Shown: piece by piece, positions 8,097 to 18,058 of the stretch
How the letters are laid out: every line of letters begins with the position of its first letter
How positions within the stretch are numbered: position 1 is the stretch's first letter
Assembly: GCF_013618865.1 (NCBI RefSeq)
Contig: NZ_JABSOE010000008.1
Location: forward strand, 1 to 64,000
DNA length: 64,000 nucleotides
Origin: Phocaeicola faecicola
GTDB lineage: Bacteria > Bacteroidota > Bacteroidia > Bacteroidales > Bacteroidaceae
Reading direction: 5' to 3'
Translations under genes and position numbers: made by a program
Notes under the pieces: generated by a model
Databases searched by the model: none
What the model saw: the letters and a program-made list of their open reading frames with translations, nothing else
What the model was told of the DNA's origin: nothing

Positions 8097-11000
8097 ATGT
8101 TTTTTCCCACGCAAAACGAAAGATCAGGGAAAAGACCGCCACCTTTCCGGGAAACACCGCCAGCTTTTGGAAAAAGACCGCCAGCTTTCCGACCAAACAC
8201 CTTTATGTATTTAAAAATTCCTCCTTTTTTATACGCTTCACTTAATGGGGAAACTACCCACCTCCCCTCTTTGCTCCATCCGAACCGTAAAAAATACGGT
8301 ATTGTATCTGCAAACAACAATAAACCGGAAAAACAGCTAAATCCGGACAAGCCTTCCATCACATGCTGCAACGGCCGCTCCAGACAATTGGCTACAAGTC
8401 TCTTACCCATAGCCAGCCAACAGGTAAATGCAGCCCCTGAATGGAACCAGAATCAAAACATCCAATCTACGCAAAACAATAAAGTGACCTACCAGGGTAC
8501 CGTTATTGATGAAAACGGAGAACCCCTGCCAGGAGTAAACATTACTTATAAAAACGCAAACGGTGTAGGTGTCATTACTGATATTGACGGTAAATTCAGC
8601 ATTGCCATTCCACAAAATATCCATTCGCTTATTTTCTCCTATGTGGGAATGAAAACCCAGACCGTGCGGGTTTCCAGTCCGTCGGAAAAGATCAAAGTCC
8701 GTCTGGAACCGGATGCGGTTTCTCTGCAGGAAACAGTTATCACCGGTATCTACACCCGAAAAGCAGAGAGTTTCACCGGTTCTATGGCCACTTATTCGGA
8801 AAAAGACCTGAAGACCGTAGGTAACCAGAACGTACTTCAGAGCTTGAAGGTGCTTGACCCGTCATTTATCATCCTGGAAAACAACCTTGCCGGTTCGGAC
8901 CCTAACGCCACCATGAACCTCAACATCGGAGGTAATACCAATATCGTGGGACTTGAGACGGAATACAGTACCAACCCTAATCAGCCGCTTTTCATTCTGG
9001 ACGGTTTTGAAACTACGCTTTCCACCATTACCGACCTGAGTATGGACCGCGTGGCCAGCATCACCATCCTGAAAGATGCCTCATCTACTGCCATCTACGG
9101 TTCGAAGGCTGCCAACGGCGTCGTTGTAGTAGAAACCAAAAAACCAGAGGCCGGAAGACTGAAATTCAACTACAACGGAAACTTCGGTATTGAATGGGCC
9201 GACCTGAGCGACTATAACCTGATGAACTCTTCTGAAAAACTGGAATATGAAAAACTGGCAGGTTACTACGGTACACTGGATGAAAGCGGAAACATCATTG
9301 ACGAATATTACCGCGAACTTTACCAGCAGCGCATGCTGAGAAACAGACAGGGTATCGATTCTTACCGGCTGAACGAACCGTTGCAGACCGGTTTCTCTCA
9401 AAGTCATAACATCTTCGCCGAAGGAGGTGATGCCGCCTTCCGTTACGGTATCGGTATGACCTATACACACACGAACGGTGTGATGAAAAACTCCAGCCGT
9501 GACATCCTGAACGGAAACGTACAGTTGACTTACCGTATTGACAAGTTTGCATTTACCAACCAGACCAACATTACCAACACAGACGTCGAAAACCCGACGG
9601 TTTCATTCAGTGAATTTGCACGCACCAACCCGTTCTACGACAAATACAATGAATACGGAGAAGTGGAACAGGTAATGGAAGAAGTACGTTCCGCCACTTC
9701 GGGTACGCAGTATATCACCAATCCGCTGTGGGACTTCAATCAAAACAGCTACGACAAGAGCAACCAGCTAGCATTCGTCAACAACTTCCAGATTGAATAC
9801 CGCCCGATATCCGAACTCCGCATCAGAGGTAAGTTCGGTATTACGGTAGGACGTAACAACGCCGAAGTGTTCAATTCTCCGGAAATGAGTGAATACCTGA
9901 CAACCGAGACACTGAAAAAAGGAAGCTACAAAGAAACCAACACGAAGTCTTCATCCTACGACGGAAGTTTCGACGTATCCTACGGAAAGACCTTCGGCGA
10001 ACATACAGTCAATGTCATCGGCGGTATGCAGATCAGTGAAAACCGATCGAACCTGTCTCTTTTCCAGGCAATCGGATATACCAGTGACATGTTCTCCAAC
10101 CCGAACTTCTCGAACGGATATCCGGAAGGCGGAAAACCGAGTTCCTCTATCTCCAAGGTCAGACATGCCAGCTATTATGCCAACTTCAACTACGGATACC
10201 ACCTGCGCTATCTGGTAGACTTCAACCTCCGTTCCGACGGTTCTTCCGTATACGGAGTAGACAATCCGTTCTCTACCACCTGGTCACTGGGTCTGGGATG
10301 GAACATTCACAATGAATCCTTCTTCCGTCCGAACAACATCCTCAACTACATGAAGCTGAGATACTCAGTCGGTAATCCGGGAAATGCCAACCTGAACGCC
10401 AAAATGGCCAACAGTATTTACACCTATTATACCAACTATCCGAACATGTTCGGTCTGTCGGCACTGGTAAGCACCTGGGGTAACAGCGGACTGAAATGGC
10501 AGCGTACCAACGAACAGAACTGGGGTATCGACCTGGAGATGTTCCAGAACCGTCTGCGCCTGAACGTCGATTACTTCAGAAAGAAAACCGACCCGTTGTT
10601 GCTGAACATCGACTTCCCGCCTTCTTCAGGTATTTCATCGGTTCCGATGAACATCGGTGCCATGAGAAACCAGGGTATCACCTTCACCGGAAGCTACATC
10701 ATCATCAAAAGACCGGATATGAACTGGACGGTGAATGCTAACCTGCGCCATATCAAGTCGGAATACTATAACATCGGCAGCCTGCTGGAAAAATACAATG
10801 AGAAAGGACGTACCAACCAGAGCCTGATCCGTTACTATGACGGAGCCAGCCCGACAGCCCTTTATGCCGTACGCTCGGCCGGTATCGATCCGATGACCGG
10901 TAACGAAATCTTCATCCGCAAGGACGGTTCCTATACCTTCAAGTGGGATTCGGCCGATGAAGTAATCTGCGGAGATTCTACTCCGGACGTGGAAGGAGCC

Positions 11001-11444
11001 TTCGGAACCAGCTTCTACTGGAAAGGATTCTCCATCAACGCCATTTTCAGCTACCGCTATGGCGGACAGGCCTTCCTTTCTACCCTGTTCAATAAAGTAG
11101 AAAACATCAGCGACGTACAGGTAAAATACAACCAGGACAAACGCGCCCTCTATGACAGATGGCAGAAACCGGGTGACATCGCCAAGTTCAAACGCATTGA
11201 CGATACCAGCACCACCAATATGTCATCCCGCTTCATTGCCGATGACAACACACTGGAACTGTCTACCCTGTCGGTAGGATACGAGACTACCACCGGAAAG
11301 TGGCTGAAATCCATCGGTGCCTCTTCATTCAACGTACGCATCTACGGTAACAACCTCTTCCGCTTGTCTACTATCAAGGAAGAACGCGGTATCGACTATC
11401 CGTTCTCCAGAAAAATCTCAGCCTCAATCGGGGTTCGTTTCTAA
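8097..11444 (+). CDS. SusC/RagA-family TonB-dependent outer-membrane transporter
   Basis: 1115 residues as an open frame. A carboxypeptidase-D-like regulatory domain (about 128-205; GTVIDENGEPLPGVNI, SYVGMKTQTVRV) precedes a TonB plug (about 215-340; PLFILDGFE, ASITILKDASSTAIYGSKAA) and a beta-barrel ending in the aromatic residue Phe (SIGVRF). This is the standard SusC architecture: import of glycan or peptide oligomers with a SusD lid. The N-terminus is odd. The first ~110 residues are Pro/Arg/Asn-rich and contain no convincing signal peptide from either ATG 8097 or ATG 8205, and the first part is made of 21-bp repeats. The only hydrophobic stretch is weak (LATSLLPIASQQVNAA). The start is uncertain and the leader may be disrupted. 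It is the first gene of a five-gene operon; the next gene begins 18 bp downstream. Confidence 0.93.
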   Translation: MFFPTQNERSGKRPPPFRETPPAFGKRPPAFRPNTFMYLKIPPFLYASLNGETTHLPSLLHPNRKKYGIVSANNNKPEKQLNPDKPSITCCNGRSRQLATSLLPIASQQVNAAPEWNQNQNIQSTQNNKVTYQGTVIDENGEPLPGVNITYKNANGVGVITDIDGKFSIAIPQNIHSLIFSYVGMKTQTVRVSSPSEKIKVRLEPDAVSLQETVITGIYTRKAESFTGSMATYSEKDLKTVGNQNVLQSLKVLDPSFIILENNLAGSDPNATMNLNIGGNTNIVGLETEYSTNPNQPLFILDGFETTLSTITDLSMDRVASITILKDASSTAIYGSKAANGVVVVETKKPEAGRLKFNYNGNFGIEWADLSDYNLMNSSEKLEYEKLAGYYGTLDESGNIIDEYYRELYQQRMLRNRQGIDSYRLNEPLQTGFSQSHNIFAEGGDAAFRYGIGMTYTHTNGVMKNSSRDILNGNVQLTYRIDKFAFTNQTNITNTDVENPTVSFSEFARTNPFYDKYNEYGEVEQVMEEVRSATSGTQYITNPLWDFNQNSYDKSNQLAFVNNFQIEYRPISELRIRGKFGITVGRNNAEVFNSPEMSEYLTTETLKKGSYKETNTKSSSYDGSFDVSYGKTFGEHTVNVIGGMQISENRSNLSLFQAIGYTSDMFSNPNFSNGYPEGGKPSSSISKVRHASYYANFNYGYHLRYLVDFNLRSDGSSVYGVDNPFSTTWSLGLGWNIHNESFFRPNNILNYMKLRYSVGNPGNANLNAKMANSIYTYYTNYPNMFGLSALVSTWGNSGLKWQRTNEQNWGIDLEMFQNRLRLNVDYFRKKTDPLLLNIDFPPSSGISSVPMNIGAMRNQGITFTGSYIIIKRPDMNWTVNANLRHIKSEYYNIGSLLEKYNEKGRTNQSLIRYYDGASPTALYAVRSAGIDPMTGNEIFIRKDGSYTFKWDSADEVICGDSTPDVEGAFGTSFYWKGFSINAIFSYRYGGQAFLSTLFNKVENISDVQVKYNQDKRALYDRWQKPGDIAKFKRIDDTSTTNMSSRFIADDNTLELSTLSVGYETTTGKWLKSIGASSFNVRIYGNNLFRLSTIKEERGIDYPFSRKISASIGVRF
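8135..8197 (+). repeat. Three degenerate 21-bp tandem units
   Basis: Three consecutive units start with ACCGCCAsCTTT at 8135, 8156 and 8177, spaced exactly 21 bp. They fall at the annotated 5' end of the SusC gene and encode KRPPPFR / KRPPAFR-type heptads there, or KAGG-type heptads on the other strand. They may belong to the leader and not to the coding sequence. Confidence 0.7.
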
Positions 11445-11462
11445 ATTATAAAACATACGATT

Positions 11463-12962
11463 ATGAAAATAAAAAATATACTGAAAAGTCTGATATTCAT
11501 CGTATCCCTCAATTTTACCGCCACCTCCTGTGCCGACTGGCTGAAGGTTGACATGGAAGACGGTATCATGGAAGACAAACTGTTCAGCGAAGACGAAGGC
11601 TTCTTCACCGTACTCAACGGAGTATACAGCAGTCTGAACGAATCATACGGAGACGTTCTTTCCATGGGAGTCATTGATGTCATGGCCCAATACTACAACG
11701 TACCGGCCAACGGAACTCATCCCTATAAAGTATTTGCCAACTACAGCTACCAGGACAATACATTCGAATCTGTTTCAAGCCTGGTTTGGAAACATCTGTA
11801 CGGCCTGGCTGCCAACCTCAACACACTGCTGGAGCACTGTGATGAATCGGGAAGCGCCCTCTCGGCCCGCTACTATCCTATTGTAAAAGGAGAGGCACTT
11901 GCCCTGCGCGCCATGATACATTTCGACTTGCTGAGACTGTACGGTCCTATCTATTCCAGCAATACCGAATCGACTGCCGCCATTCCGTATCTGGACATTC
12001 CCGACAACAAGGACATCCTGCCGATTCTCTCGGCCAAGGAAGTCTGCGAGAAAGTCCTGCGCGACCTGAACGAGGCAGCTGAACTGCTGAAAGACGATCC
12101 GGTACGTACCGACGGCGTACAGACCGACGACGCCGAAGACAACAACAATCCGGTCTACCTGCGCTACCGTCAATACCGCCTCAACTATTATGCGGTACAG
12201 GGCTTGCTGGCCAGACTCTATATGTGGATGGGCAACAAGACAGAGGCTTATAACTGCGTAACCAACCTGCTGGCAGAAGTGGAAGAAAAACAGACTTTCC
12301 CCTGGGTAACCAAGGAAGCAGCCACTTCTACTTCGGCTCCCGACCGCGTTTTCTCTACTGAAGTCATGTTCGGCCTCTATAACCCGAGCCGCGGTGCCTT
12401 GTACGACGGACTGTTCGGAAAGAGCCTGGAAGGTGAAGCCCTCACGTTCGCAGGAGGACTGTCGGGAGAAGACTCCAAACTGGCACAGTTCTACGGAAAC
12501 AACAGCAGCAGTGATTACCGTCGCAAAATGTGGGAAGAAGTAGTGACCAGCACCGACGAGGAATCGGGAGTCAGCAGCGGCATTACCTACTCATTGAAAT
12601 ACGAACAGATCACCACAGACGCCTACTACAAGTTCATGATTCCGCTCATGCGCATCAGTGAAATGTACCTGATAAAGGCCGAATGTTCCAACGACCTGGA
12701 AGAAATACAGGACTGCCTGCACCAGATCCGCTGGCACCGTAATCTGACTTCCGACGAAGAGGTAACAGAAGAAAACAAGACCCAGCTGATTACCGAAGAG
12801 TTCGCACGTGAAGTCATCGGAGAGGGACAGCTTTTCTTCTACTACAAGCGTAATGCCATGGAAGAATTCGCATCCGGAACCGATGTAAAGAACACCTACA
12901 AGATGTTGCTATCAAACTATGTAGTACCTCTGCCAAAGAGTGAAACCGATAACAGACAATAA
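11463..12962 (+). CDS. SusD/RagB-family surface lipoprotein
   Basis: 499 residues. A lipoprotein signal with Cys23 (FTATSC) is followed by a SusD-type helical, TPR-containing fold: KLFSEDEGFFTVLNGVYSSL near the N-terminus, then GEALALRAMIHFDLLRLYGP, and near the C-terminus RISEMYLIKAECSND with a FYYKRN motif. SusD proteins are ligand-binding lids over SusC barrels on the cell surface. It begins 18 bp after the SusC gene and is followed 11 bp later by the DUF4843-like gene, so it belongs to the same transcript. Confidence 0.95.
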   Translation: MKIKNILKSLIFIVSLNFTATSCADWLKVDMEDGIMEDKLFSEDEGFFTVLNGVYSSLNESYGDVLSMGVIDVMAQYYNVPANGTHPYKVFANYSYQDNTFESVSSLVWKHLYGLAANLNTLLEHCDESGSALSARYYPIVKGEALALRAMIHFDLLRLYGPIYSSNTESTAAIPYLDIPDNKDILPILSAKEVCEKVLRDLNEAAELLKDDPVRTDGVQTDDAEDNNNPVYLRYRQYRLNYYAVQGLLARLYMWMGNKTEAYNCVTNLLAEVEEKQTFPWVTKEAATSTSAPDRVFSTEVMFGLYNPSRGALYDGLFGKSLEGEALTFAGGLSGEDSKLAQFYGNNSSSDYRRKMWEEVVTSTDEESGVSSGITYSLKYEQITTDAYYKFMIPLMRISEMYLIKAECSNDLEEIQDCLHQIRWHRNLTSDEEVTEENKTQLITEEFAREVIGEGQLFFYYKRNAMEEFASGTDVKNTYKMLLSNYVVPLPKSETDNRQ

Positions 12963-12973
12963 AATCCGAGCTT

Positions 12974-13846
12974 ATGAAAAAGTTATTGACTTATATATGC
13001 ATGCTGGCATTTGCCGCATCTTTTACCTCCTGCGAAAAAGAAATCATGAACTACGAAGGTGTAGACGGACTGTACTTCGACGTACGCTGGGGTAAAGACT
13101 TCCGAGATCCCGACCAGTGGGCCCACCAGTATTATACCCCGGTGGAATTCGGTGCGATGACCGATGAGACCTATACCGTACAGTTACGGGTAACGACCAG
13201 CGGTACCATCAAGGATTATGACCGTCCCTTCAGTATCACCATCGGCAAAGACAGTACCGATGCCGTAGCTGGAAGAGACTATGTAGACTTTCCGAAAGAC
13301 TATGTAATCAAGGCAGGAGAACGTTATGCCTATATCGACATCACCTTCAACCGTACCCCGGAGATGGTAGACGACACACTGACCCTGCAGTTGCAGCTGC
13401 TGCCTAACGAATACTTCACCTGTCCGTTCACCAATTTCGAGGACAACACCAAGTACGACTACCCTGAAACCAAATACGGTTATAATTACGACGCTACTTA
13501 TCATAAAGTCGTAGCCAATGACGTAATGGTACAGCCGGAAGCATGGTGGGGCAGCGACGCAGGTCTTGGAGCTTTCGGCAAGTTCTCCCGCAAGAAATGG
13601 CTGTTGATGATGGAAGTCTCCAACACGACCGTAGAGGACTATGCAGACAGAACCATCATGCCAATGGGAAGAGCCACTGCCATCGGTGAATCGCTTGCCC
13701 TGCACCTGCTGGAAGAAGCTAAGAAAGGCCGGGAATATGCCGTACTTGAAGAAGACGGCACCATGATGCACTGCCCTTCAGTCAACAACATTGACCCCAA
13801 CGCATGGGCATTCGGCGATACCCCGGACGACTACTATAACAAATAA
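12974..13846 (+). CDS. DUF4843-like lipoprotein of the SusCD locus
   Basis: 290 residues with a lipoprotein signal ending at Cys20 (FTSC). The start of the mature part (YEGVDGLYFDVRWG) and the beta-rich middle (DYDRPFSITIGKDS, GRDYVDFPKDYVIKAG, YIDITFNRT) match the layout of DUF4843 proteins that accompany certain SusCD pairs. It is probably surface-exposed and associated with the SusC/D complex. The combination SusC-SusD-DUF4843-PKD resembles, from memory, the four-component B. thetaiotaomicron BT2261-BT2264 complex that carries peptide; this was not checked by alignment. Confidence 0.8.
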   Translation: MKKLLTYICMLAFAASFTSCEKEIMNYEGVDGLYFDVRWGKDFRDPDQWAHQYYTPVEFGAMTDETYTVQLRVTTSGTIKDYDRPFSITIGKDSTDAVAGRDYVDFPKDYVIKAGERYAYIDITFNRTPEMVDDTLTLQLQLLPNEYFTCPFTNFEDNTKYDYPETKYGYNYDATYHKVVANDVMVQPEAWWGSDAGLGAFGKFSRKKWLLMMEVSNTTVEDYADRTIMPMGRATAIGESLALHLLEEAKKGREYAVLEEDGTMMHCPSVNNIDPNAWAFGDTPDDYYNK

Positions 13847-13874
13847 AAAATAGAAACGATAAATAGGACTTATT

Positions 13875-15446
13875 ATGAAACTGACTCATATATTATATCC
13901 AGCCATGTTCGGCTGCCTTTTCAGCCTCTATTCGTGCGTAGAGGACAAAGGTTCCTACGACCATCTTCCGGTCAATGAAATTACAGTCACCGGTACGGAG
14001 ACGACTTATTCGGTACTGGCCGGTATTACTGAACTGGCCATCGAACCGGAAGTAACCGGAAGCATATTGGGCAAAGACGACAGCCAGTATGAATATACCT
14101 GGTATGCCTGCAAAAAAGCACTGGGCAGTGACGACCATACACATACCGAACTCGGACATGAGAAAAACTTGAAAACAACCGTTATCCTGAATCCGGGAAG
14201 CTACTACCTGTATCTGCTCATCTACGACCACTCAACCGATATGGAATGGGTGATATCCGGAATGACGCTTCAGGTGAGCACCTCCCTGACTACCGGTTTT
14301 TATGTCCTCGGCGAGAAAGAAGACGGAGTCATCGGCATGGACTTCCTGAGTATGCCAAGCAGCGAGGGAGACACCACCATGATACACGATATCTTCATCA
14401 ACTCCGAAAAGCTGAAGGGAGCCAAGGACCTGATGTATACCGGCTACCTGGCCAACCCGAACATACCTGTCAACTTATGGCTGATTACCGAAACCGGATC
14501 CTACAAACTGGAAAACTCCATCCAGGAAAAGACCGTGTTCGATATCGATCCGTCGTACAATGAAAGCTTTACCTTCCCCTCACAGCTTATCCAGCATCCG
14601 GTGAAGGTACTCGACCAGTTCCCCCATCAGGGTATCTACGGAAAAGCCTACGACACCAGCAACCGAGGCTTCGTAACCGAAGACGGAATTTTTGCAGCAA
14701 GTATCATCTCTGGGGAAATCTTCCCGAGTCCGATCAACCGCTACGACCAGGCGAATACCAAGTTGTTCAAGCCTTATCCGCTGGGATTCTGTAACCCGAA
14801 TTCGAGAATGACCGCAGTGGTATTCTATGACATGGATGCCGAATGCTTCGTATATCTGAAAAACATGTATACCAAAATTTGTACCAAACTGACCGAAACT
14901 CCGGGTGCCTTCCCCTGGGAACAGAACAAGCGCACCATTGTATTTGGAGAGAACAATCCGGTAAACAGCTATGCCTTGATGAAGAGTACGGAAAACAACA
15001 CCGATTACTTTATCTACCAGATGACCATAAGCGGCTCGTCAGTGACTAAAAACGATGCATTCAGTTTTACGACTGCCAACGCAACCGACATCGACAAGGC
15101 TACCTACTACAGTTTCTCAGTAGAATATCCTATCCTGATTTATGCGGCAGGCAATAACCTGTACCAGTACAACTACGAAAGCAAGGTATGTAAAGTGGTG
15201 AAGACCTATCCGGGAGAAATTACTTATGCCGATTTCGACTGGAGATCGCGTGGGGAACTTGACATTGTAGTCTGCACCTACGACGAGGCTGCTGAAGCAG
15301 ACAAGAAAGGAACCATCTACAAATATACAATGGGACAGGACCTGAACATCGTGCCCATCATGACCGGTCCGAAACTGGATACGGAATTCGTTTACAATAC
15401 CCCGTTGAAGGTGAAGAAAATAGAATACCGTAGCAGTTCAAGATAA
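13875..15446 (+). CDS. PKD-like family lipoprotein of the SusCD locus
   Basis: 523 residues with a lipoprotein signal ending at Cys16/Cys21 (LYSCVEDKGSYD). The N-terminal ~130 residues contain an Ig/PKD-like domain (NEITVTGTETTYSVLAG, YTWYACKKA, YYLYLLIYD). The remaining part (about 140-520; GFYVLGEKEDGVIGMDFLSM, YTKICTKLTE, LYQYNYESKVCKVVKTYPGE) looks like a beta-propeller. It lies 28 bp downstream of the DUF4843-like gene and is co-transcribed with it. The role is probably ligand capture or stabilisation of the SusCD complex at the surface. Confidence 0.8.
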   Translation: MKLTHILYPAMFGCLFSLYSCVEDKGSYDHLPVNEITVTGTETTYSVLAGITELAIEPEVTGSILGKDDSQYEYTWYACKKALGSDDHTHTELGHEKNLKTTVILNPGSYYLYLLIYDHSTDMEWVISGMTLQVSTSLTTGFYVLGEKEDGVIGMDFLSMPSSEGDTTMIHDIFINSEKLKGAKDLMYTGYLANPNIPVNLWLITETGSYKLENSIQEKTVFDIDPSYNESFTFPSQLIQHPVKVLDQFPHQGIYGKAYDTSNRGFVTEDGIFAASIISGEIFPSPINRYDQANTKLFKPYPLGFCNPNSRMTAVVFYDMDAECFVYLKNMYTKICTKLTETPGAFPWEQNKRTIVFGENNPVNSYALMKSTENNTDYFIYQMTISGSSVTKNDAFSFTTANATDIDKATYYSFSVEYPILIYAAGNNLYQYNYESKVCKVVKTYPGEITYADFDWRSRGELDIVVCTYDEAAEADKKGTIYKYTMGQDLNIVPIMTGPKLDTEFVYNTPLKVKKIEYRSSSR

Positions 15447-15563
15447 CGAATCATTACAATGAGATTGGCGGAAAGCTTCCTGCCCCCTTCCCCAAAGGAA
15501 AACGGCTTTCCGGCAATCTCTTTCATTCAACCACATATTATTCATTTCAGCTATTTAACTCAT

Positions 15564-16646
15564 ATGAAAAAAACACTCGCTGCATTTTTACTGGGAATGG
15601 CGCTGACGACATCCGGCCTGACCGCCCAGACTCAATTCAGGGACATCGACTTCAACGAGGCCCTTCAATTGTCACAAACAGAAAACAAACTGATCTTCAT
15701 TGATTTCTATACCGACTGGTGCGGCCCCTGCCGGAAAATGTCGAAAGAAGTTTTCCCGCAGAAACATGTGGGAGATTTCTTCAACTCACAGTTTGTCTGC
15801 CTCAAACTGAATGCGGAAAAGGAAGGTAAGGAACTGGCACAGAAGTTCGGGGTAAAGGCCTATCCAACCTTTATCATTGCCGACCAGCAGGGAAATGTAA
15901 AGGTCAACATAGCCGGTGCCTTTCCTACAGATGCCTTCATTGCGAAAATCAAGAACGAACTGAACCCTGACTTTACTCCGGAACGGATGAAGCAGCGCTA
16001 CGAAAGTGGAGAAAGAACTCCGGAACTGATTGACGCATATGCCATGTCGTTCATGGAAAAAAAGAACATCAGCAAGGGATACGAGATTATCAATGGATAC
16101 TTTGACTCACTGACAGACGAACAGAAACTGTCGGCTGCCAATTTCTTTATTTACTCACGGTATACATTCCGCATTGACGACCCGAAATTCCAATTCCTGG
16201 TAAAAAACATCAAGAAGGTTGATGCGGCAAAAAGCGAGGAAGCCATGGACTATGTACAGAAGTTGTATCACTCTGCACTGTCCACTTACCTATCAGGCTA
16301 TATCTTTGAAGAAAAGAAATTCAACGAAGCCGATTATCAGCAGATTAAAAAAGATATCAAGTCGCTGAAACTGGATAAGAAATATCCGTTTACTCCGGTA
16401 TTCGACCTGATAGAATGTTATGCCAAAGGCGACAAGAAAGCTTTCTTTGAACTGTTCAAGAGCAAGAAGGGCGAACTGGACCAGAAAGACTACGAACTTG
16501 TCCTGCTGAATGCCACCCGCCTCTTCCCGAACTCTCCGGAACTGACACCTGAGGTAATCCGCTACATCCGTACCTCACTGCCTGAACTCCGCGGTTCATC
16601 CATCATGATGCTGGGACGGGTACTGATGACACTCGAAAAAGAATAA
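15564..16646 (+). CDS. Exported thioredoxin-fold protein
   Basis: 360 residues starting at ATG 15564. An open frame extends 35 codons further upstream, but only this ATG is followed by a signal peptide (KKTLAAFLLGMALTTSGLTAQ). A thioredoxin domain (about 25-130) has the active site DWCGPCRKM and a cis-Pro loop AYPTF. The C-terminal ~230 residues are helical with no clear assignment. As the last gene of the SusCD operon, before the terminator at 16661, it probably supports disulfide handling or folding in the periplasm for the locus products. Confidence 0.85.
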   Translation: MKKTLAAFLLGMALTTSGLTAQTQFRDIDFNEALQLSQTENKLIFIDFYTDWCGPCRKMSKEVFPQKHVGDFFNSQFVCLKLNAEKEGKELAQKFGVKAYPTFIIADQQGNVKVNIAGAFPTDAFIAKIKNELNPDFTPERMKQRYESGERTPELIDAYAMSFMEKKNISKGYEIINGYFDSLTDEQKLSAANFFIYSRYTFRIDDPKFQFLVKNIKKVDAAKSEEAMDYVQKLYHSALSTYLSGYIFEEKKFNEADYQQIKKDIKSLKLDKKYPFTPVFDLIECYAKGDKKAFFELFKSKKGELDQKDYELVLLNATRLFPNSPELTPEVIRYIRTSLPELRGSSIMMLGRVLMTLEKE

Positions 16647-16660
16647 TCATCGCATACCCA

Positions 16661-16710
16661 AGCCCCCTGCCTGTTTCCGGTAAGAAAACAGACAGGGGCC
16701 TTCTTTTTTA
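16661..16710 (+). terminator. Terminator of the SusCD operon
   Basis: An imperfect GC-rich stem (GCCCCCTGCCTGTTT with AAACAGACAGGGGC) is followed by TTCTTTTTT. It separates the plus-strand operon from the convergent gcvT gene. Confidence 0.85.
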
Positions 16711-16734
16711 GGAAGCCGTGAATCGGCACTACGA

Positions 16735-17820
16735 TTATTTACGGAACGGCAACTTCACTACCTGTGCTTTCAGCTTACGTCCGCGGTTGTCGAGCCAGAT
16801 AGTCGTTCCCGGCTGTGCAAAATCAATACCCACATATCCCAGTCCGATTCCGATTTTCCGTACCGGAGACATGGTTCCCGAAGTCACCCGACCGATCGGC
16901 TCACCCTGTTTGTTCACCAGCTGATAGCCGTGACGGGGAATTCCCCTGTCAATCATTTCAAAGCCGACCAGTTTCCGGGTTACCCCTTCCTTCTTCTGGC
17001 GTTCCAGTGCCTCCCGGTTGGTGAAGTTCTTTCCATCCACAAACTTCGTGATCCATCCCAGACCAGCTTCCAGCGGAGACGTGGTATCGTCGATGTCATT
17101 GCCATACAGACAGAATCCCATTTCCAGACGCAAGGTATCACGGGCTCCCAGTCCTACAGGCTTGATACCGAACTCAGCCCCTGCCTCGAAGATGGCATCC
17201 CATATCCGGAGCGCATCCTGCGGATAAAAATAAAGTTCAAAACCACCGGCACCGGTATATCCCGTATTCGACAGAATCACGTTCGGCACTCCGGCAAACT
17301 CACCCACCTTAAAGGTATAATAAGGGATGGAAGACAAGTCGACCGGTGTCAGTTTCTGAAGCGTAGCCAAGGCCTTCGGTCCCTGCACCGCCAACTGTCC
17401 GATGCGGTCGGACGAATTTTCCAGTTCGGCACCCACCTGGTTGTGACTGACGCACCAGTTCCAGTCTTTCTCAATGTTGGCGGCATTCACTACCAGCATG
17501 TATTTATCGGGTTCGTATGCATATACCAGCAAATCGTCGACAATTCCCCCGGTTTCATTAGGGAAACAAGTATACTGAATCTTTCCCGGAGTCAGCACGG
17601 CTGCATTGTTCGAAGTCACCTGCTGGATGAACTCAAGCGCATGTGGCCCTTTCACCCAGAACTCACCCATGTGAGAGACATCGAACACACCCACCGACTG
17701 GCATACAGTCATGTGTTCATCGATAATGCCGGAATATTCAATCGGCATATTATAACCAGCAAACTCATGCATCTTGGCTCCGAGAGCGATATGCTTCTCT
17801 GTAAAAGGAGTGGTCTTCAT
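16735..17820 (-). CDS. gcvT: Aminomethyltransferase, glycine cleavage T protein
   Basis: 361 residues from ATG 17820. A longer frame starts at 17880 but adds 20 residues that do not belong to the family. Motifs: FDVSHMGEF near residue 50, [11 protein letters not shown], and [18 protein letters not shown] (folate site) around 230-250. It transfers the aminomethyl carbon of glycine to tetrahydrofolate, making methylene-THF and ammonia. The length matches the family. It sits downstream of pepT on the same strand but is separated by a terminator and its own -7 box, so it is probably transcribed alone. No other gcv genes are in the window. Confidence 0.97.
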   Translation of the reverse strand: MKTTPFTEKHIALGAKMHEFAGYNMPIEYSGIIDEHMTVCQSVGVFDVSHMGEFWVKGPHALEFIQQVTSNNAAVLTPGKIQYTCFPNETGGIVDDLLVYAYEPDKYMLVVNAANIEKDWNWCVSHNQVGAELENSSDRIGQLAVQGPKALATLQKLTPVDLSSIPYYTFKVGEFAGVPNVILSNTGYTGAGGFELYFYPQDALRIWDAIFEAGAEFGIKPVGLGARDTLRLEMGFCLYGNDIDDTTSPLEAGLGWITKFVDGKNFTNREALERQKKEGVTRKLVGFEMIDRGIPRHGYQLVNKQGEPIGRVTSGTMSPVRKIGIGLGYVGIDFAQPGTTIWLDNRGRKLKAQVVKLPFRK

Positions 17821-17943
17821 AATAAAAAACTGTTTAAGGTTGATAACACGGGGAATCCCCTGACATAAACCGGCAGGCATCGACTGTGGCGTAGGGTAAA
17901 CATACGTTTACGGATACCGCTGAGAAGGTCCGGCCGGCAGAAA

Positions 17944-17951
17944 CAAAGTTA
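17944..17951 (-). promoter_or_regulatory. -7 box of the gcvT promoter
   Basis: TAACTTTG on the minus strand matches TAnnTTTG. No clear TTTG lies at the expected upstream distance. It falls between the pepT terminator and gcvT, giving a leader of roughly 115 nt. Confidence 0.45.
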
Positions 17952-17983
17952 TAAAAAAATTCAGTATGACAGCAGCTTTTACA

Positions 17984-18015
17984 CAAAAAACGGCCGGTTG
18001 CACGAATCAACCGGC
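17984..18015 (-). terminator. Terminator of pepT
   Basis: An 8-bp perfect stem (GCCGGTTG 17993-18000 with CAACCGGC 18008-18015) is followed, in the minus direction, by TTTTTTG. Confidence 0.8.
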
Positions 18016-18058
18016 AACCGACCGCATATACTGTTTCCTGTCAGCAGGTTATTTCAAT

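Noticed and set aside
8054-8410. 118-aa minus-strand frame with KAGG-type heptads
   Set aside because: It is the complement of the 21-bp repeats and the start of the SusC frame; the heptads come from the repeat itself.
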